A stretch of 51,838 bases of DNA from Flavobacterium sp. (lineage in GTDB: Bacteria; Bacteroidota; Bacteroidia; Flavobacteriales; Flavobacteriaceae): NCBI RefSeq assembly GCF_023151265.1, contig NZ_JAKLJH010000001.1:1-51838 (forward strand), given 5' to 3'. The translations under genes and the position numbers were made by a program. This document shows, in pieces, positions 38,313-48,491 of the stretch (the stretch's first letter is position 1; each line of letters opens with the position of its first letter). A model generated the notes under the pieces. The model ran no database searches. It was not told the DNA's origin and saw only the letters and a program-made list of their open reading frames with translations.

Positions 38313-40497
38313 TTAAGTATTTGGTAACAACCGTATAGAAATGCTCTGGTTCAAAAGGTTTGGTGATTACTTCATTCATGCCGTAGGACAAGAGCATTTC
38401 TCTGTTTTCATTAAGAGATATTGCTGTTAATGCCACAATAGGTGTGTGGTTGTTGAATTTTCTAATTTCACTAGTTGCTTCAGTTCCATTAATTCCTGGA
38501 AGGTGAACATCCATAAGAATTAAATCGTAGTTGTTTACTTTTGCATCTTCAATTGCATCTTCTCCATTGTCGATAATTTTACATGAAATGCCTCTTTTTT
38601 CAAGCATTTTTTGTGTAATCATTTGGTTGATTTTATTGTCTTCAACTAAAAGGACTTTTTTCTCGTTTAGTAGCGTAATATCAGGTTTAGTTTCAATTAT
38701 TTTAGTTTTGCTTGCAACTCCTTTTTCAAATTGTAATTCAAAACCAAAAGTACTTCCTTTTCCAGATTCACTTGTTAAGTGAATTTCACTTCCCATTAAT
38801 TCTAAGATTTTCTTCACAATGGAAAGTCCTAAACCTGTTCCTCCATAAGTGCGATTAATTTCAACCGATCCTTGGCTAAAACTGTCAAAAATGGCATCTT
38901 GTTTTTCTTTTGGAATTCCAATTCCGTTATCTTTTATTTCAAAAAATAAAGTTACATTATTTTCTGTTTCTTCTTTCTTTTTTATGGTGCACCAAACATC
39001 TCCGTTTTTACTAAATTTAATAGCATTATTGAGAAGATTAATAAGTATTTGCGATAATTTTGTTGGGTCACCTTTCAAATTATAATCAATAGATTTATCA
39101 ATATCTAGATGACATTTGATGTTATTTTCGTGTATAAATTCTTTGAAGGAAATCACGATGTTCTCTGTAAGCTCGGATAAGTTGAAATTTATTTTTTCGA
39201 GTACTACTTTATCCGATTCTAAACGGTTGATTTCTAAAATGTCATTGATGAAGTTAAGTAAATAATTTCCAGAAAATTCAAGTGATTTTAAATAGTTTAA
39301 TTGACTTGCTTTTGGTTTTTCTTGTAATAAAAGATAGGTAATACCATTAATGGCGTTCAAAGGCGTTCGAAGTTCGTGACTTACAGTTGATAAGAAATCA
39401 GCTCTAGCTTTTGATGCTCGTTCTGCTTTTTCTTTTTCAATGGTTAGTTCCTTGTTTTTCTCTTTTAAAAGTTTGTTAGTGCTAATTCTAATTTTGTTGT
39501 TTTTGTATAATGATAAACTCAATAACGATAAAATCGAAATCAGAGCAATACTCAAAATACTAATCAATTTAGAAAATCGTAGCGTTTTTTGCTGACTTTT
39601 TTTCTCTTTATCTAATTGTTCAATCGTTTTAAGTTGCTTATCAAATTGAATTTTATCAACGGTATTTTCAGCAACATAAGTGTTGTAATATTTTCCAATT
39701 GAATCCGTTAAATCAGCGTATTTTTTTAGATATAAATTAGCATTCGAAATGTTTTTACTCTTTTCATAAGTAGTACTAAGAAGTTTGTAAATACGTTTCG
39801 TAAGTTGGTAATCGTTATTGTTTGCTTCGTTGGTTTGATTGGCAAGATTTAGAAAATTAATTGCTTGCGAAAAATTTTTCTTAATGATTTCAATTTCTCC
39901 CAACTGAATATAAGCTTCAGTTTTTGTACTCAAAAAAGCATCATCGCTAATATTCTCAATTACTCTTTTTAAAATTATAGAGGCTTCGTTGTATTTTCCT
40001 TTTTCTTTTTTAATAATGGCTTTTTGAAGATTGATTAACTCAATAGCTTCAAGGAAATTTAAACTTTTATAAACAACAGTTGCTTTCTCAAAGTAAATTT
40101 CAGCAAAGGCGATATTGTTTTTTTTAAGATAACATTTTCCCAAACCATAGTAAGAAAGTGCAATATTTGAATTTGGCTCGCTTTTGCTAAAAATGCTAAT
40201 TGCTCTGATGTAATAATCAATGGCTAAGTCATTTTTTTCAAGTTCGTAAAAAATAGTAGCAAGTTGTAGATAGCAATCGGCTAATTTTTTGTCTAATTTA
40301 TTTTTTTTAGCATATTCAATCGCTTTTTCGGTATATAAAATGGCTTTTGTATATGATTTTTTAGCTTCTTTGTTAAAAAGACCAATTTCTAAATAGTAGT
40401 CAGTACTATCGCTAATTTTTCCTGCATCTTTATAGACAGACTGCGTGTAACCATTTATAGTTACGAGTAGAAATAATATGAAAAGTCGTTTAATCAA
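38287..40497 (-). CDS. TPR-containing hybrid sensor histidine kinase/response regulator
   Basis: signal peptide, TPRs, TM helix, FLSTVSHELRTPLNAI H-box, GTGLGLSIVK, receiver LILMDVHLPG. Confidence 0.93.
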   Translation of the reverse strand: MIKRLFILFLLVTINGYTQSVYKDAGKISDSTDYYLEIGLFNKEAKKSYTKAILYTEKAIEYAKKNKLDKKLADCYLQLATIFYELEKNDLAIDYYIRAISIFSKSEPNSNIALSYYGLGKCYLKKNNIAFAEIYFEKATVVYKSLNFLEAIELINLQKAIIKKEKGKYNEASIILKRVIENISDDAFLSTKTEAYIQLGEIEIIKKNFSQAINFLNLANQTNEANNNDYQLTKRIYKLLSTTYEKSKNISNANLYLKKYADLTDSIGKYYNTYVAENTVDKIQFDKQLKTIEQLDKEKKSQQKTLRFSKLISILSIALISILSLLSLSLYKNNKIRISTNKLLKEKNKELTIEKEKAERASKARADFLSTVSHELRTPLNAINGITYLLLQEKPKASQLNYLKSLEFSGNYLLNFINDILEINRLESDKVVLEKINFNLSELTENIVISFKEFIHENNIKCHLDIDKSIDYNLKGDPTKLSQILINLLNNAIKFSKNGDVWCTIKKKEETENNVTLFFEIKDNGIGIPKEKQDAIFDSFSQGSVEINRTYGGTGLGLSIVKKILELMGSEIHLTSESGKGSTFGFELQFEKGVASKTKIIETKPDITLLNEKKVLLVEDNKINQMITQKMLEKRGISCKIIDNGEDAIEDAKVNNYDLILMDVHLPGINGTEATSEIRKFNNHTPIVALTAISLNENREMLLSYGMNEVITKPFEPEHFYTVVTKYLTSTEQSNS

Positions 40498-40556
40498 GAA
40501 ATGCCTGAGTTAAATTTAACCCTGCAATTTAAGTTTTTTAGCGATAATAAAAAACT

Positions 40557-41555
40557 TTATTTTTTAGAAACGAACGTAATTAAATCAATTAATCTAGAAG
40601 AATAGCCTATTTCATTATCATACCAACCCACAATTTTAACCATTTTATCGATAACAGAAGTTAATTGCGCGTCAAATAAACAAGAGTTTTGATTTCCGAT
40701 AATATCCACAGAAACGATTGGATCTTCAGTATAATCTAAGATTCCTTTAAAATTAGTTTCAGCAGCTTTTTTAAATGCTTGGTTGATTTCTTCAATAGAA
40801 ACTTGTCGTTTAACATTGAATGTAATATCGGTCAATGAACCATCAGGAACTGGAACTCGAATACCACACCCACCAATTTTTCCTTCTAATTCTGGGAATA
40901 TTTTAGTCAAAGCTTTTGCTGCTCCAGTTGTTGTTGGAACAATTGATTGTGCTGCACCACGAGCTCGACGTAAATCTTTATGTGGTTGGTCGTGTAAACT
41001 TTGGTCAGTAGTGTAAGAGTGAACCGTGGTAATGTATGCTTGTTCAATTTCGCACAATTCCTGAATGATTTTAATCATCGGAGCGGCATTATTTGTCGTA
41101 CAACTTGCATTGGAAATTATCGTTTCGCTTCCATCTAAAATGTGTTCGTTAACCCCTAAAACAACGGTTTTTATTTCATCAACTTCAGATGGCGCTGAAA
41201 GAATTACCTTTTTCGCTCCAACTAAAATATGTTGGTTAATATCTTCAAACGTTTTGAATTTCCCTGTCGATTCAATAACAATATCAACATTAACTGATTT
41301 CCAATCTAAATTTTTAATTTCTCTTTCGTGAAAAAACAAATAGGATTTATCATCAATGATAATCGAATCGTCAGAAAACGAAACTTTATGATTCAAAACA
41401 CCGTGAATGCTATCGTATTTTACCAAATGCGCCATTGTTTTATTATCGGCAATGTCGTTTATGGCAACCACTTCAATAGTAGGATGATTCAAAAGCAATC
41501 GGAACAAATTACGTCCAATTCTTCCAAAACCATTAATAGCAATTTTTGTTTTCAT
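40557..41555 (-). CDS. gap: glyceraldehyde-3-phosphate dehydrogenase, type I
   Basis: KIAINGFGRIGRNLFR, SNASCTTNNAAP, WYDNEIGYSSRL. Confidence 0.96.
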   Translation of the reverse strand: MKTKIAINGFGRIGRNLFRLLLNHPTIEVVAINDIADNKTMAHLVKYDSIHGVLNHKVSFSDDSIIIDDKSYLFFHEREIKNLDWKSVNVDIVIESTGKFKTFEDINQHILVGAKKVILSAPSEVDEIKTVVLGVNEHILDGSETIISNASCTTNNAAPMIKIIQELCEIEQAYITTVHSYTTDQSLHDQPHKDLRRARGAAQSIVPTTTGAAKALTKIFPELEGKIGGCGIRVPVPDGSLTDITFNVKRQVSIEEINQAFKKAAETNFKGILDYTEDPIVSVDIIGNQNSCLFDAQLTSVIDKMVKIVGWYDNEIGYSSRLIDLITFVSKK

Positions 41556-41583
41556 TCTTAAGTTTAAAAGTTTATGGGTTTAA

Positions 41584-41633
41584 AAGTTTAAAAGGAAATT
41601 AAGTTTAGAGGTTTTGCCAACCCTTTTAAACTT
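41584..41633. repeat. inverted repeat AAGTTTAAAAGG ... CCTTTTAAACTT between lipA and gap
   Basis: 12-bp perfect arms, 26-nt spacer, inside a region of related repeated words. Confidence 0.7.
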
Positions 41634-41658
41634 ATAACCTTCTAACCTCATAACCTTT

Positions 41659-42534
41659 TTAATGAATATGTTTCTCTGCATGATAAGAAGAACGTACTAA
41701 AGCACCACTTTCCACATGTCTAAAACCTAATTCTTTTCCAATTTTTTCGTATTTCGCAAATTGTTCAGGTGTGATGTATTCTTTAACTGGTAAGTGTTTT
41801 TTACTTGGTTGTAAGTACTGACCAATCGTAACAATATCCACTTTTGCATCCGCTAAATCGTGTAAAACTTGAATTACTTCTTCTTCCGTTTCACCTAAAC
41901 CTAACATGATACCCGATTTCGTTCTTTTGATGCCTTGCTCTTTCAAGTAACGCAAAACCTCTAAACTTTTTTCATATTTCGCTTGAATACGAACTTCACG
42001 TGTTAAACGTTTTACGGTTTCCATGTTGTGGGAAACTACTTCTGGAGCAACTTCAATAATTCTATCTAAATTTCTAGTATTTCCTTGAAAATCTGGAATT
42101 AACGTTTCTAAAGTAGTATTAGGATTCATTCGGCGAATGGCTTTCACGGTTTCTGCCCAAATAATCGAACCCATATCTTTTAAATCATCACGATCCACAC
42201 TAGTAATAACCGCATGTTTGATGTTCATAATTTTGATAGAACGCGCTACTTTTTCAGGTTCGTCCCAATCCACCGTTTCTGGTCGACCAGTCTTCACACC
42301 ACAAAACCCGCACGAACGTGTACAGATATTTCCTAAAATCATGAAAGTTGCGGTTCCTTCGCCCCAACATTCGCCCATATTAGGACAACTTCCCGAAGTA
42401 CAAATTGTATTCAGTTTGTATTTGTCTACTAAACCTCTAAGTTCGGTGTAGTTTTTACCTGTTGGTAATTTTACGCGCAACCATTTTGGTTTGGGTTCTC
42501 TTGGTGGAAAAACATTATCAATAGCCGTGTCCAT
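41659..42534 (-). CDS. lipA: lipoyl synthase
   Basis: [36 protein letters not shown]. Confidence 0.97.
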   Translation of the reverse strand: MDTAIDNVFPPREPKPKWLRVKLPTGKNYTELRGLVDKYKLNTICTSGSCPNMGECWGEGTATFMILGNICTRSCGFCGVKTGRPETVDWDEPEKVARSIKIMNIKHAVITSVDRDDLKDMGSIIWAETVKAIRRMNPNTTLETLIPDFQGNTRNLDRIIEVAPEVVSHNMETVKRLTREVRIQAKYEKSLEVLRYLKEQGIKRTKSGIMLGLGETEEEVIQVLHDLADAKVDIVTIGQYLQPSKKHLPVKEYITPEQFAKYEKIGKELGFRHVESGALVRSSYHAEKHIH

Positions 42535-42641
42535 AATCAAAATTTTGATAGGCAAAGATACGATTAGAAATTTAGAATTTAGAAGTAAGAATTTAGAAAA
42601 TGAGAAAACTTTAGGAAAGTTTTAGGAAATGTAAAAGAAGA

Positions 42642-43088
42642 TTATTTAAAATCGATTTTCTCTTTTTTCAATTTTTCAACAAAAGTAATTCGATTTCGTT
42701 CAATATGATCAAATAAGCCTATCGGATAATTACAATTATAAAAATGATCAAATCGATTTCCAGAAAATATTTTTGAAAAATTTACATACTCAATAGATTT
42801 CATAAAAATAATTGATAAATCTCCTTTTCTTAGGCAACTATTTTGTTTTATACAACTTTTAACATTTAATGATGTTGTATCTAATATACTTTCAATAATT
42901 GCATCTCTGTTTTTGATGTAATTAACTTTTAAATCATTAAAGTTTTTATTTTCAACAAAACGATTAGAGGATGAATCCCAAGTTAGAGTGTGATTAAAAT
43001 TGAATTCGATCTCAATATTATTAGTTTGCTTTTCAGAACACGAAGAAAGTAAAATTATAAAGGGCAAAAGCCATTTGATATTTTTCAT
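42642..43088 (-). CDS. hypothetical lipoprotein
   Basis: lipobox FIILLSSC-SEK. Confidence 0.6.
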   Translation of the reverse strand: MKNIKWLLPFIILLSSCSEKQTNNIEIEFNFNHTLTWDSSSNRFVENKNFNDLKVNYIKNRDAIIESILDTTSLNVKSCIKQNSCLRKGDLSIIFMKSIEYVNFSKIFSGNRFDHFYNCNYPIGLFDHIERNRITFVEKLKKEKIDFK

Positions 43089-43133
43089 ATGCTTTAATGA
43101 ATAGTTAAACTTCAGATAAAGTTAATAAAATAT

Positions 43134-43697
43134 TTACTTCCCCGAAATAATCTCAGCCAACAATTTCTTAGCTCGAAGTAACTTAATTTTGATGTTATTG
43201 AGTGGTTCATCAATTTGTTCTGCCATTTCTTGATACGTCATTTCTTGAAAATAACGCATTTGAATGACTTCCTGATAAGCAGGTTTCAATTGTTTGATGT
43301 ATTGTAGTAATTGGGCTAAATTTTGCTCGATAATCAATTCGTCTTCAGCAGAATTGGAATCATCAGCAACGCTGTAAGCTTGGTGGTCTTCTTCGTCATT
43401 CATTTCAATAAACAAAGATGATTTCTTTTTACGAAGCATGTCGATATGAACGTTTTTTGCAATCGCAATCAACCAAGTATTAAAACCATATTCGGGATTG
43501 TAGGTAGCGATTTTATCAAACGCTTTTGCGAAAGTTTCAATTACAATGTCTTCGGTATCGGTTTCGTTTTCAGTGCGTTTTAGCATGAATCCATAGACTT
43601 CATTCCAGAAAAAATCCAATAAAAACGTGAAAGCAACTTGGTCTCCCTTTTTTGCTTTTTCAATGTTTTCTTGAATGATTACCGAATTTACTTCCAA
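43134..43697 (-). CDS. RNA polymerase sigma-70 family factor (ECF type)
   Basis: sigma2 and sigma4 patterns: TEDIVIETFAKAFDKI, YNPEYGFNTWLIAIAKNVHIDMLR, MRYFQEMTYQEMAEQI. Confidence 0.9.
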   Translation of the reverse strand: MEVNSVIIQENIEKAKKGDQVAFTFLLDFFWNEVYGFMLKRTENETDTEDIVIETFAKAFDKIATYNPEYGFNTWLIAIAKNVHIDMLRKKKSSLFIEMNDEEDHQAYSVADDSNSAEDELIIEQNLAQLLQYIKQLKPAYQEVIQMRYFQEMTYQEMAEQIDEPLNNIKIKLLRAKKLLAEIISGK

Positions 43698-44797
43698 TGT
43701 ACAGGTTTTGAGATGAGATTTCTAAAAAATACGCTTAGTTGGGTAAAGATAAGCACAATTTCAATAATTGGATACCAATACATCACATCTTTTTCTTTTA
43801 GTTTTCCAGCGGCATAACCTAAAGAAATCCAAGTGAATAAATATCTAAAAACGATAATTCCAGTCACAATCATCCATTGGAATTGAAACGCCAGTAAAAC
43901 AATCGCTAAAACTAAAAACCAAAACTGACTAAAGAAAAATAATCCCAATTGAAATTTATCAAATCCTTTGTAGAATTTCGCAGTGGTAGCGTGTCTTCTT
44001 TTTTGATATACCCAAGACGAAAAAGTTGTTTTTGGTTCCGAAAAAGTAAAACTTTCTGGTGTGTATAAAATTGCTGTATTCTTTTTCGTAGCCGCTTGAT
44101 TAATAAATAAATCATCATCACCCGAACGAATTTTCATGTGATCCATAAAACCACGAACGTTGAAAAATTCTTCTTTTTTATAAGCTAAATTGCGCCCAAC
44201 ACCCATATAAGGTTTGCCAATTTTTGCCCAAGAAAAATATTGTGTAGCGGTTAACATCGTTTCAAAACGGATGATTTTGTTTAGGAAAGAATTCTTCACT
44301 TTTTCGTAAGCACCATAACCTAAAACAATCGTTTTTTCTTTGGTAAATTGAGTCGAAATTTGCAACAACCAATCGTTTGACGCTGGATAACAATCCGCAT
44401 CGGTAAATACTAAATACTCATTTTTTGCTGCTTTGATTCCTAAAGTTAGCGCGAATTTTTTATTGCCCCAAAACGCTTCGTTGTTTTGAACTTTTACCAA
44501 TTTCACATTCGGATATTGCTTTTCGTAACTTTCAAATAGTTCCAAAGTCTCATCGCTCGAAGCATCGTCAATTAAGACAATTTCGTAATCTGGATAATTT
44601 TGGGTAACCAAAGATTGAAAATATTTTTTGATATTTTCTTCTTCGTTTTTAGCACAAACAATTATGGAAATAGGTAAACGTTTCGGAGTTCCCTCGGTTT
44701 TTTTACCAAATGAGAATTTTCCGAAAATAAAAAGGTAATAAATAAATTGAATAAACACGATAACCGCAAAAGCGATTAAGAGTATTGTTAGTATCAT
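43688..44797 (-). CDS. membrane-associated glycosyltransferase family 2
   Basis: ISIIVCAKNEEENIKKYF, EIVLIDDASSDETLE, VFTDADCYP, C-terminal TM helices. Confidence 0.9.
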   Translation of the reverse strand: MILTILLIAFAVIVFIQFIYYLFIFGKFSFGKKTEGTPKRLPISIIVCAKNEEENIKKYFQSLVTQNYPDYEIVLIDDASSDETLELFESYEKQYPNVKLVKVQNNEAFWGNKKFALTLGIKAAKNEYLVFTDADCYPASNDWLLQISTQFTKEKTIVLGYGAYEKVKNSFLNKIIRFETMLTATQYFSWAKIGKPYMGVGRNLAYKKEEFFNVRGFMDHMKIRSGDDDLFINQAATKKNTAILYTPESFTFSEPKTTFSSWVYQKRRHATTAKFYKGFDKFQLGLFFFSQFWFLVLAIVLLAFQFQWMIVTGIIVFRYLFTWISLGYAAGKLKEKDVMYWYPIIEIVLIFTQLSVFFRNLISKPVHWK

Positions 44798-44809
44798 AAA
44801 TTTTGAAAA

Positions 44810-45013
44810 TTAAGAGTGCGAAGGTTCGCTGCAGTCTTTCATTTGTTCAGGAGTTTTTCCGCAGTAGCTACAGTTTTCTCCATCTTTATTTAAAAACGGA
44901 CTTTGGCTAGCACAAGTTCCAGCAAATTTTCCGTCTTTTTTTGCCCAAATTTTTATCGCGATACCTGCAAACGCAAGTCCTAAAAGTCCAATGGTTACCA
45001 ATACAAGTTTCAT
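44810..45013 (-). CDS. small single-TM four-cysteine protein, NqrM (DUF539)-like
   Basis: one TM helix followed by FAGTCASQSPFLNKDGENCSYCGKTPEQMKDCSE. Confidence 0.55.
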   Translation of the reverse strand: MKLVLVTIGLLGLAFAGIAIKIWAKKDGKFAGTCASQSPFLNKDGENCSYCGKTPEQMKDCSEPSHS

Positions 45014-45157
45014 CTTTTTCTATTTTGAACTGCAAAATTAATTAAAATCCAAATAACAAATCCCAAATTTCAAACAAATCTCAAAAAACAAATTCAAAAT
45101 TTTTGGAACACAGATTTAAGAAATGGAAGAAATCTTTAAAGTTAGAAAATTTAGCAC

Positions 45158-45205
45158 GCGGATAGAACAGATTTGCTAATGCAAAACGCAGATTTAAACG
45201 GATTT
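45158..45205. repeat. left copy of inverted repeat flanking murB
   Basis: GCGGATAGAACAGATTTGCTAATGCAAAACGCAGATTTAAACGGATTT. Confidence 0.75.
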
Positions 45206-45316
45206 CTTATGTTAACTATGCAGAGTGAAACGTCCAGCTTCGGACTAAAATCTAAACAAAGCAAACCTAATGTGTCTATGTGTTTTAAAAAGAATACAAA
45301 GATTTTAAACTCCCAA

Positions 45317-46324
45317 CTAAATAATGTTAACTTCTGCTTCTATTGCAATTCCGAATTTTTCTAAAATCGTTTGTTGGATATTTCTCGAAAGTGCTACAAT
45401 TTGGGCTCCTGTTGCAGTTCCGTAATTGACTAAAACCAAGGCTTGATTTTTATGTACACCCGCATCACCAAAACGTTTTCCTTTAAAACCAGCTTGTTCA
45501 ATTAACCAACCAGCAGGAACTTTTACTTCGGTTTCTGAAACCACATAATGCGGCATTTCTGGGTGAAGTGCTTTTGCTTTTTCGTAAGCTTCTTTTGCGA
45601 TAATTGGGTTTTTAAAGAAACTTCCACTATTACCTAATTCTTTCGGGTCAGGTAATTTACTTTGACGAATAGCAATTACAGCGTTACTAACGTCTTTTAA
45701 TGTTGGGTTTTCTATTCCGTTTTGTTTTAATTCGGTTTCGATAGCACCATAAGTAGTAGAAACTTTATGATTTTTCTTCGTTAATTTAAAACTGACAGAA
45801 GTTATGATGTATTTATTTTTCAATTCGTTTTTGAACACACTTTCACGATATTCGAATTTACATTGTGCATTGGTAAACGTTTCGATTTCTAATGATTTCA
45901 GGTTTAAAGCTTCACAAGAAAACATAGTGTCTTTAATTTCCACACCATAAGCTCCAATATTTTGAATTGGAGTCGTACCAACATTTCCTGGAATTAAGGA
46001 TAAATTCTCAATTCCGCCAAAATTTTGGTCGATGCACCAAAGTACAAACTCGTGCCAATTTTCGCCAGCTTGTGCTTTTACAATTACAAAATCATCATTT
46101 TCTTCAACAATTTCTCTTCCTTTCAAATTAACATGAACGACTAATTTTTCAATGTCTTGCGTTAACAACATATTGCTTCCGCCACCCAAAATAAAAATAT
46201 CGTTGTTCGCTGTCAATACTTCTTTCAATTCAGAAATCGAAGTTACCGAAACAAATTGTTTGGCTTTAGCGTCAATTCCGAAAGTATTGTAGTTTTTTAA
46301 AGAGAAATTGGTTTGAATATTCAT
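45317..46324 (-). CDS. murB: UDP-N-acetylmuramate dehydrogenase
   Basis: NTFGIDAKAKQFVSV, FILGGGSNMLLTQD, NLSLIPGNVGTTPIQNIGAYGVEI, GNSGSFFKNPI. Confidence 0.95.
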   Translation of the reverse strand: MNIQTNFSLKNYNTFGIDAKAKQFVSVTSISELKEVLTANNDIFILGGGSNMLLTQDIEKLVVHVNLKGREIVEENDDFVIVKAQAGENWHEFVLWCIDQNFGGIENLSLIPGNVGTTPIQNIGAYGVEIKDTMFSCEALNLKSLEIETFTNAQCKFEYRESVFKNELKNKYIITSVSFKLTKKNHKVSTTYGAIETELKQNGIENPTLKDVSNAVIAIRQSKLPDPKELGNSGSFFKNPIIAKEAYEKAKALHPEMPHYVVSETEVKVPAGWLIEQAGFKGKRFGDAGVHKNQALVLVNYGTATGAQIVALSRNIQQTILEKFGIAIEAEVNII

Positions 46325-46437
46325 TAGAATAATTTTTTTCAAATGTAATGTTTATGTGGTAATTTTCAAATTAAAGGATACTTAGTGTAAATTTAAACGC
46401 AAAGGTCGCCAAGTTTTTTCTCAAAGCACGCAAAGCA

Positions 46438-46488
46438 AAATCCGTTTCATTTGCGTTTTGTAGAATCCGTTTTATCCGCGTTCCAAAA
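46438..46488. repeat. right copy of inverted repeat flanking murB
   Basis: AAATCCGTTTCATTTGCGTTTTGTAGAATCCGTTTTATCCGCGTTCCAAAA; reverse complement aligns to 45158-45205. Confidence 0.75.
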
Positions 46489-47568
46489 TTAAATTGGAAA
46501 TATTTTATACGATTGATGCGTTTCTTTAATAATCATCTCCGTTCGTTCGGCATGTGTGTCGGAAATGAATATTTGTCCAAAAACGGCATCATTCACCATG
46601 GTAACGATTTTTTGCACACGCGTTTCGTCTAATTTATCGAAAATATCATCAAAAAGAAGAATCGGTAATTCGCCACTTTGTTTTTTCATAAATTCGAATT
46701 GAGCCAATTTCAGAGCAATCAAAAATGATTTCTGTTGGCCTTGCGAACCAAATTTTTTAATTGGGAAACCATCAATTTCAAAAACCAAATCGTCTTTGTG
46801 AATTCCGGAACTTGTATATTGTATAATTCGGTCTTTTTGTAACGATTCTTCTAAAAGCGATAGTAAATCTTTTTCGAACAACTGACTTTCGTAACGCAAG
46901 GCAACCGATTCATTTCCGCCAGAAATATTCGTGTGATGTTTTTCGAAAATTGGAATAAAATCGTTTAAAAATTGGTTTCTTTTTTCGAAAATTAGTTGTC
47001 CAGAATTGCTTAAATGTTCGTTGTAAATGGATAAATTATCCGCGTCAAAAGTCTGATTCAAAGCGAAATATTTCAATAAAGCATTGCGTTGCGCTAACGT
47101 TTTTTGGTATTGAATCAGCAATTGTAAATACGAATTGTCTAAAGTTGCAATAACGCTATCTATGAATTTTCTTCTTGTTTCGCTTCCTTCTACAATTAAA
47201 TCGGCATCAGAAGGTGATATAATCACTAACGGAATTAATCCTAAATGTTCAGATAGCTTATCGTAAACTTTTCCGTTTCTTTTAATTGTTTTTTTTTGTC
47301 CTTTTTTTAAACTGCAAACAATTTTTTCTTCTTTACTGTTTTTTTCAAGTAAAGCATCAATCACAAAAAACTCTTCACCATGTTTGATATTTTGAACCGC
47401 TAACGGATTGAAATAGCTTTTTCCGTAGGCCAAATGGTAAATAGCATCTAAAATATTGGTTTTTCCAACGCCGTTTTTCCCAACAAAACAATTGATTTTA
47501 GCGTCAAAATCAAATTCGATTTGGGCTAAATTCTTATAATTAAGTAAAGATAACTGTTTTAAAAACAC
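46489..47568 (-). CDS. recF: DNA replication and repair protein RecF
   Basis: [58 protein letters not shown]. Confidence 0.96.
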   Translation of the reverse strand: MFLKQLSLLNYKNLAQIEFDFDAKINCFVGKNGVGKTNILDAIYHLAYGKSYFNPLAVQNIKHGEEFFVIDALLEKNSKEEKIVCSLKKGQKKTIKRNGKVYDKLSEHLGLIPLVIISPSDADLIVEGSETRRKFIDSVIATLDNSYLQLLIQYQKTLAQRNALLKYFALNQTFDADNLSIYNEHLSNSGQLIFEKRNQFLNDFIPIFEKHHTNISGGNESVALRYESQLFEKDLLSLLEESLQKDRIIQYTSSGIHKDDLVFEIDGFPIKKFGSQGQQKSFLIALKLAQFEFMKKQSGELPILLFDDIFDKLDETRVQKIVTMVNDAVFGQIFISDTHAERTEMIIKETHQSYKIFPI

Positions 47569-47673
47569 AATAAATAAGGGTTGTTAGATGACTAAAAGTA
47601 AGACTTCCTGCAAAAGTAAATTGAAAATCTTAAAAATATCTACAAAAATGGTTTTAAATTTTAATAAAAATTA

Positions 47674-47681
47674 TATTTTTG
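47674..47681 (+). promoter_or_regulatory. Bacteroidota -7 promoter element (TATTTTTG)
   Basis: upstream of the TPR protein ATG at 47704. Confidence 0.5.
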
Positions 47682-47703
47682 CACCTCATTAAATTAAAAA
47701 TAA

Positions 47704-48489
47704 ATGGCAACATATAACAAAAGAGGTTACAAAGCTCCAAAACCTGAAGAAGCAAAAGTTGAAAACGAGTTTGAAGAAGTAGAAGCAGTTGATGTAAAAG
47801 ATAGTACTACAGCTGAGGTTTTCAATACTTTAGATGAGACAGCTTCAAAAACTGAGGATTGGGTAGCAAAAAATCAAAAAGTACTTTTAGGTATTGTAGG
47901 TGCAATTGCGATTGGAACTTTAGGATATTTATTATTCAATAGATTTGTTGTTGAGCCAAAAGAAGAGAAAGCAGCAAACGAAATTTTTCAAGCACAACAA
48001 TATTTTCAACAAGCAGTTGATGCTACAGAAAAGAATGATTCTTTATACAATTTGGCACTTAAAGGTGGGGAAGGTAAATTAGGTTTCTTGGCAATAGCAG
48101 ATCAATACTCTGGAACTGCAGCTGGAAACTTGGCTAACTACCACGCTGGTATGGCTTACTTAAATTTAGGTGATTTTAAAAATGCAATTGCTTATTTGGA
48201 GAAATTCAAATCGGATGATGCTATTTTAAAGCCTATCGCTTTAGGAGCTATAGGAGATGCTTTATCTGAAACAAATAAAGTTGATGATGCTATTTCATAC
48301 TATAAAAAAGCAGCTGAAGCTTCAGATAACGATTTTACTACGCCAAGATTTTTATTCAAAGCGGCTCAATTATATTTAACTGCTGGTAAAAAAGCAGAAG
48401 CTCACAAATTATTTGTTGAGATTAAAGAAAAATATGAAACTTCTAAAGAAAGTTTAAATATTGATGCTTTCATTGCAATGACAGAATAA
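47704..48489 (+). CDS. membrane-anchored tetratricopeptide-repeat protein
   Basis: single N-terminal TM helix and TPR-like region (YHAGMAYLNLGDFKNAIAYLEKFK). Confidence 0.8.
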   Translation: MATYNKRGYKAPKPEEAKVENEFEEVEAVDVKDSTTAEVFNTLDETASKTEDWVAKNQKVLLGIVGAIAIGTLGYLLFNRFVVEPKEEKAANEIFQAQQYFQQAVDATEKNDSLYNLALKGGEGKLGFLAIADQYSGTAAGNLANYHAGMAYLNLGDFKNAIAYLEKFKSDDAILKPIALGAIGDALSETNKVDDAISYYKKAAEASDNDFTTPRFLFKAAQLYLTAGKKAEAHKLFVEIKEKYETSKESLNIDAFIAMTE

Positions 48490-48491
48490 GA

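Noticed and set aside
45173-45364. 63-aa ORF in the murB downstream spacer
   Set aside because: Falls inside the repeat element and overlaps murB; no protein-like features.
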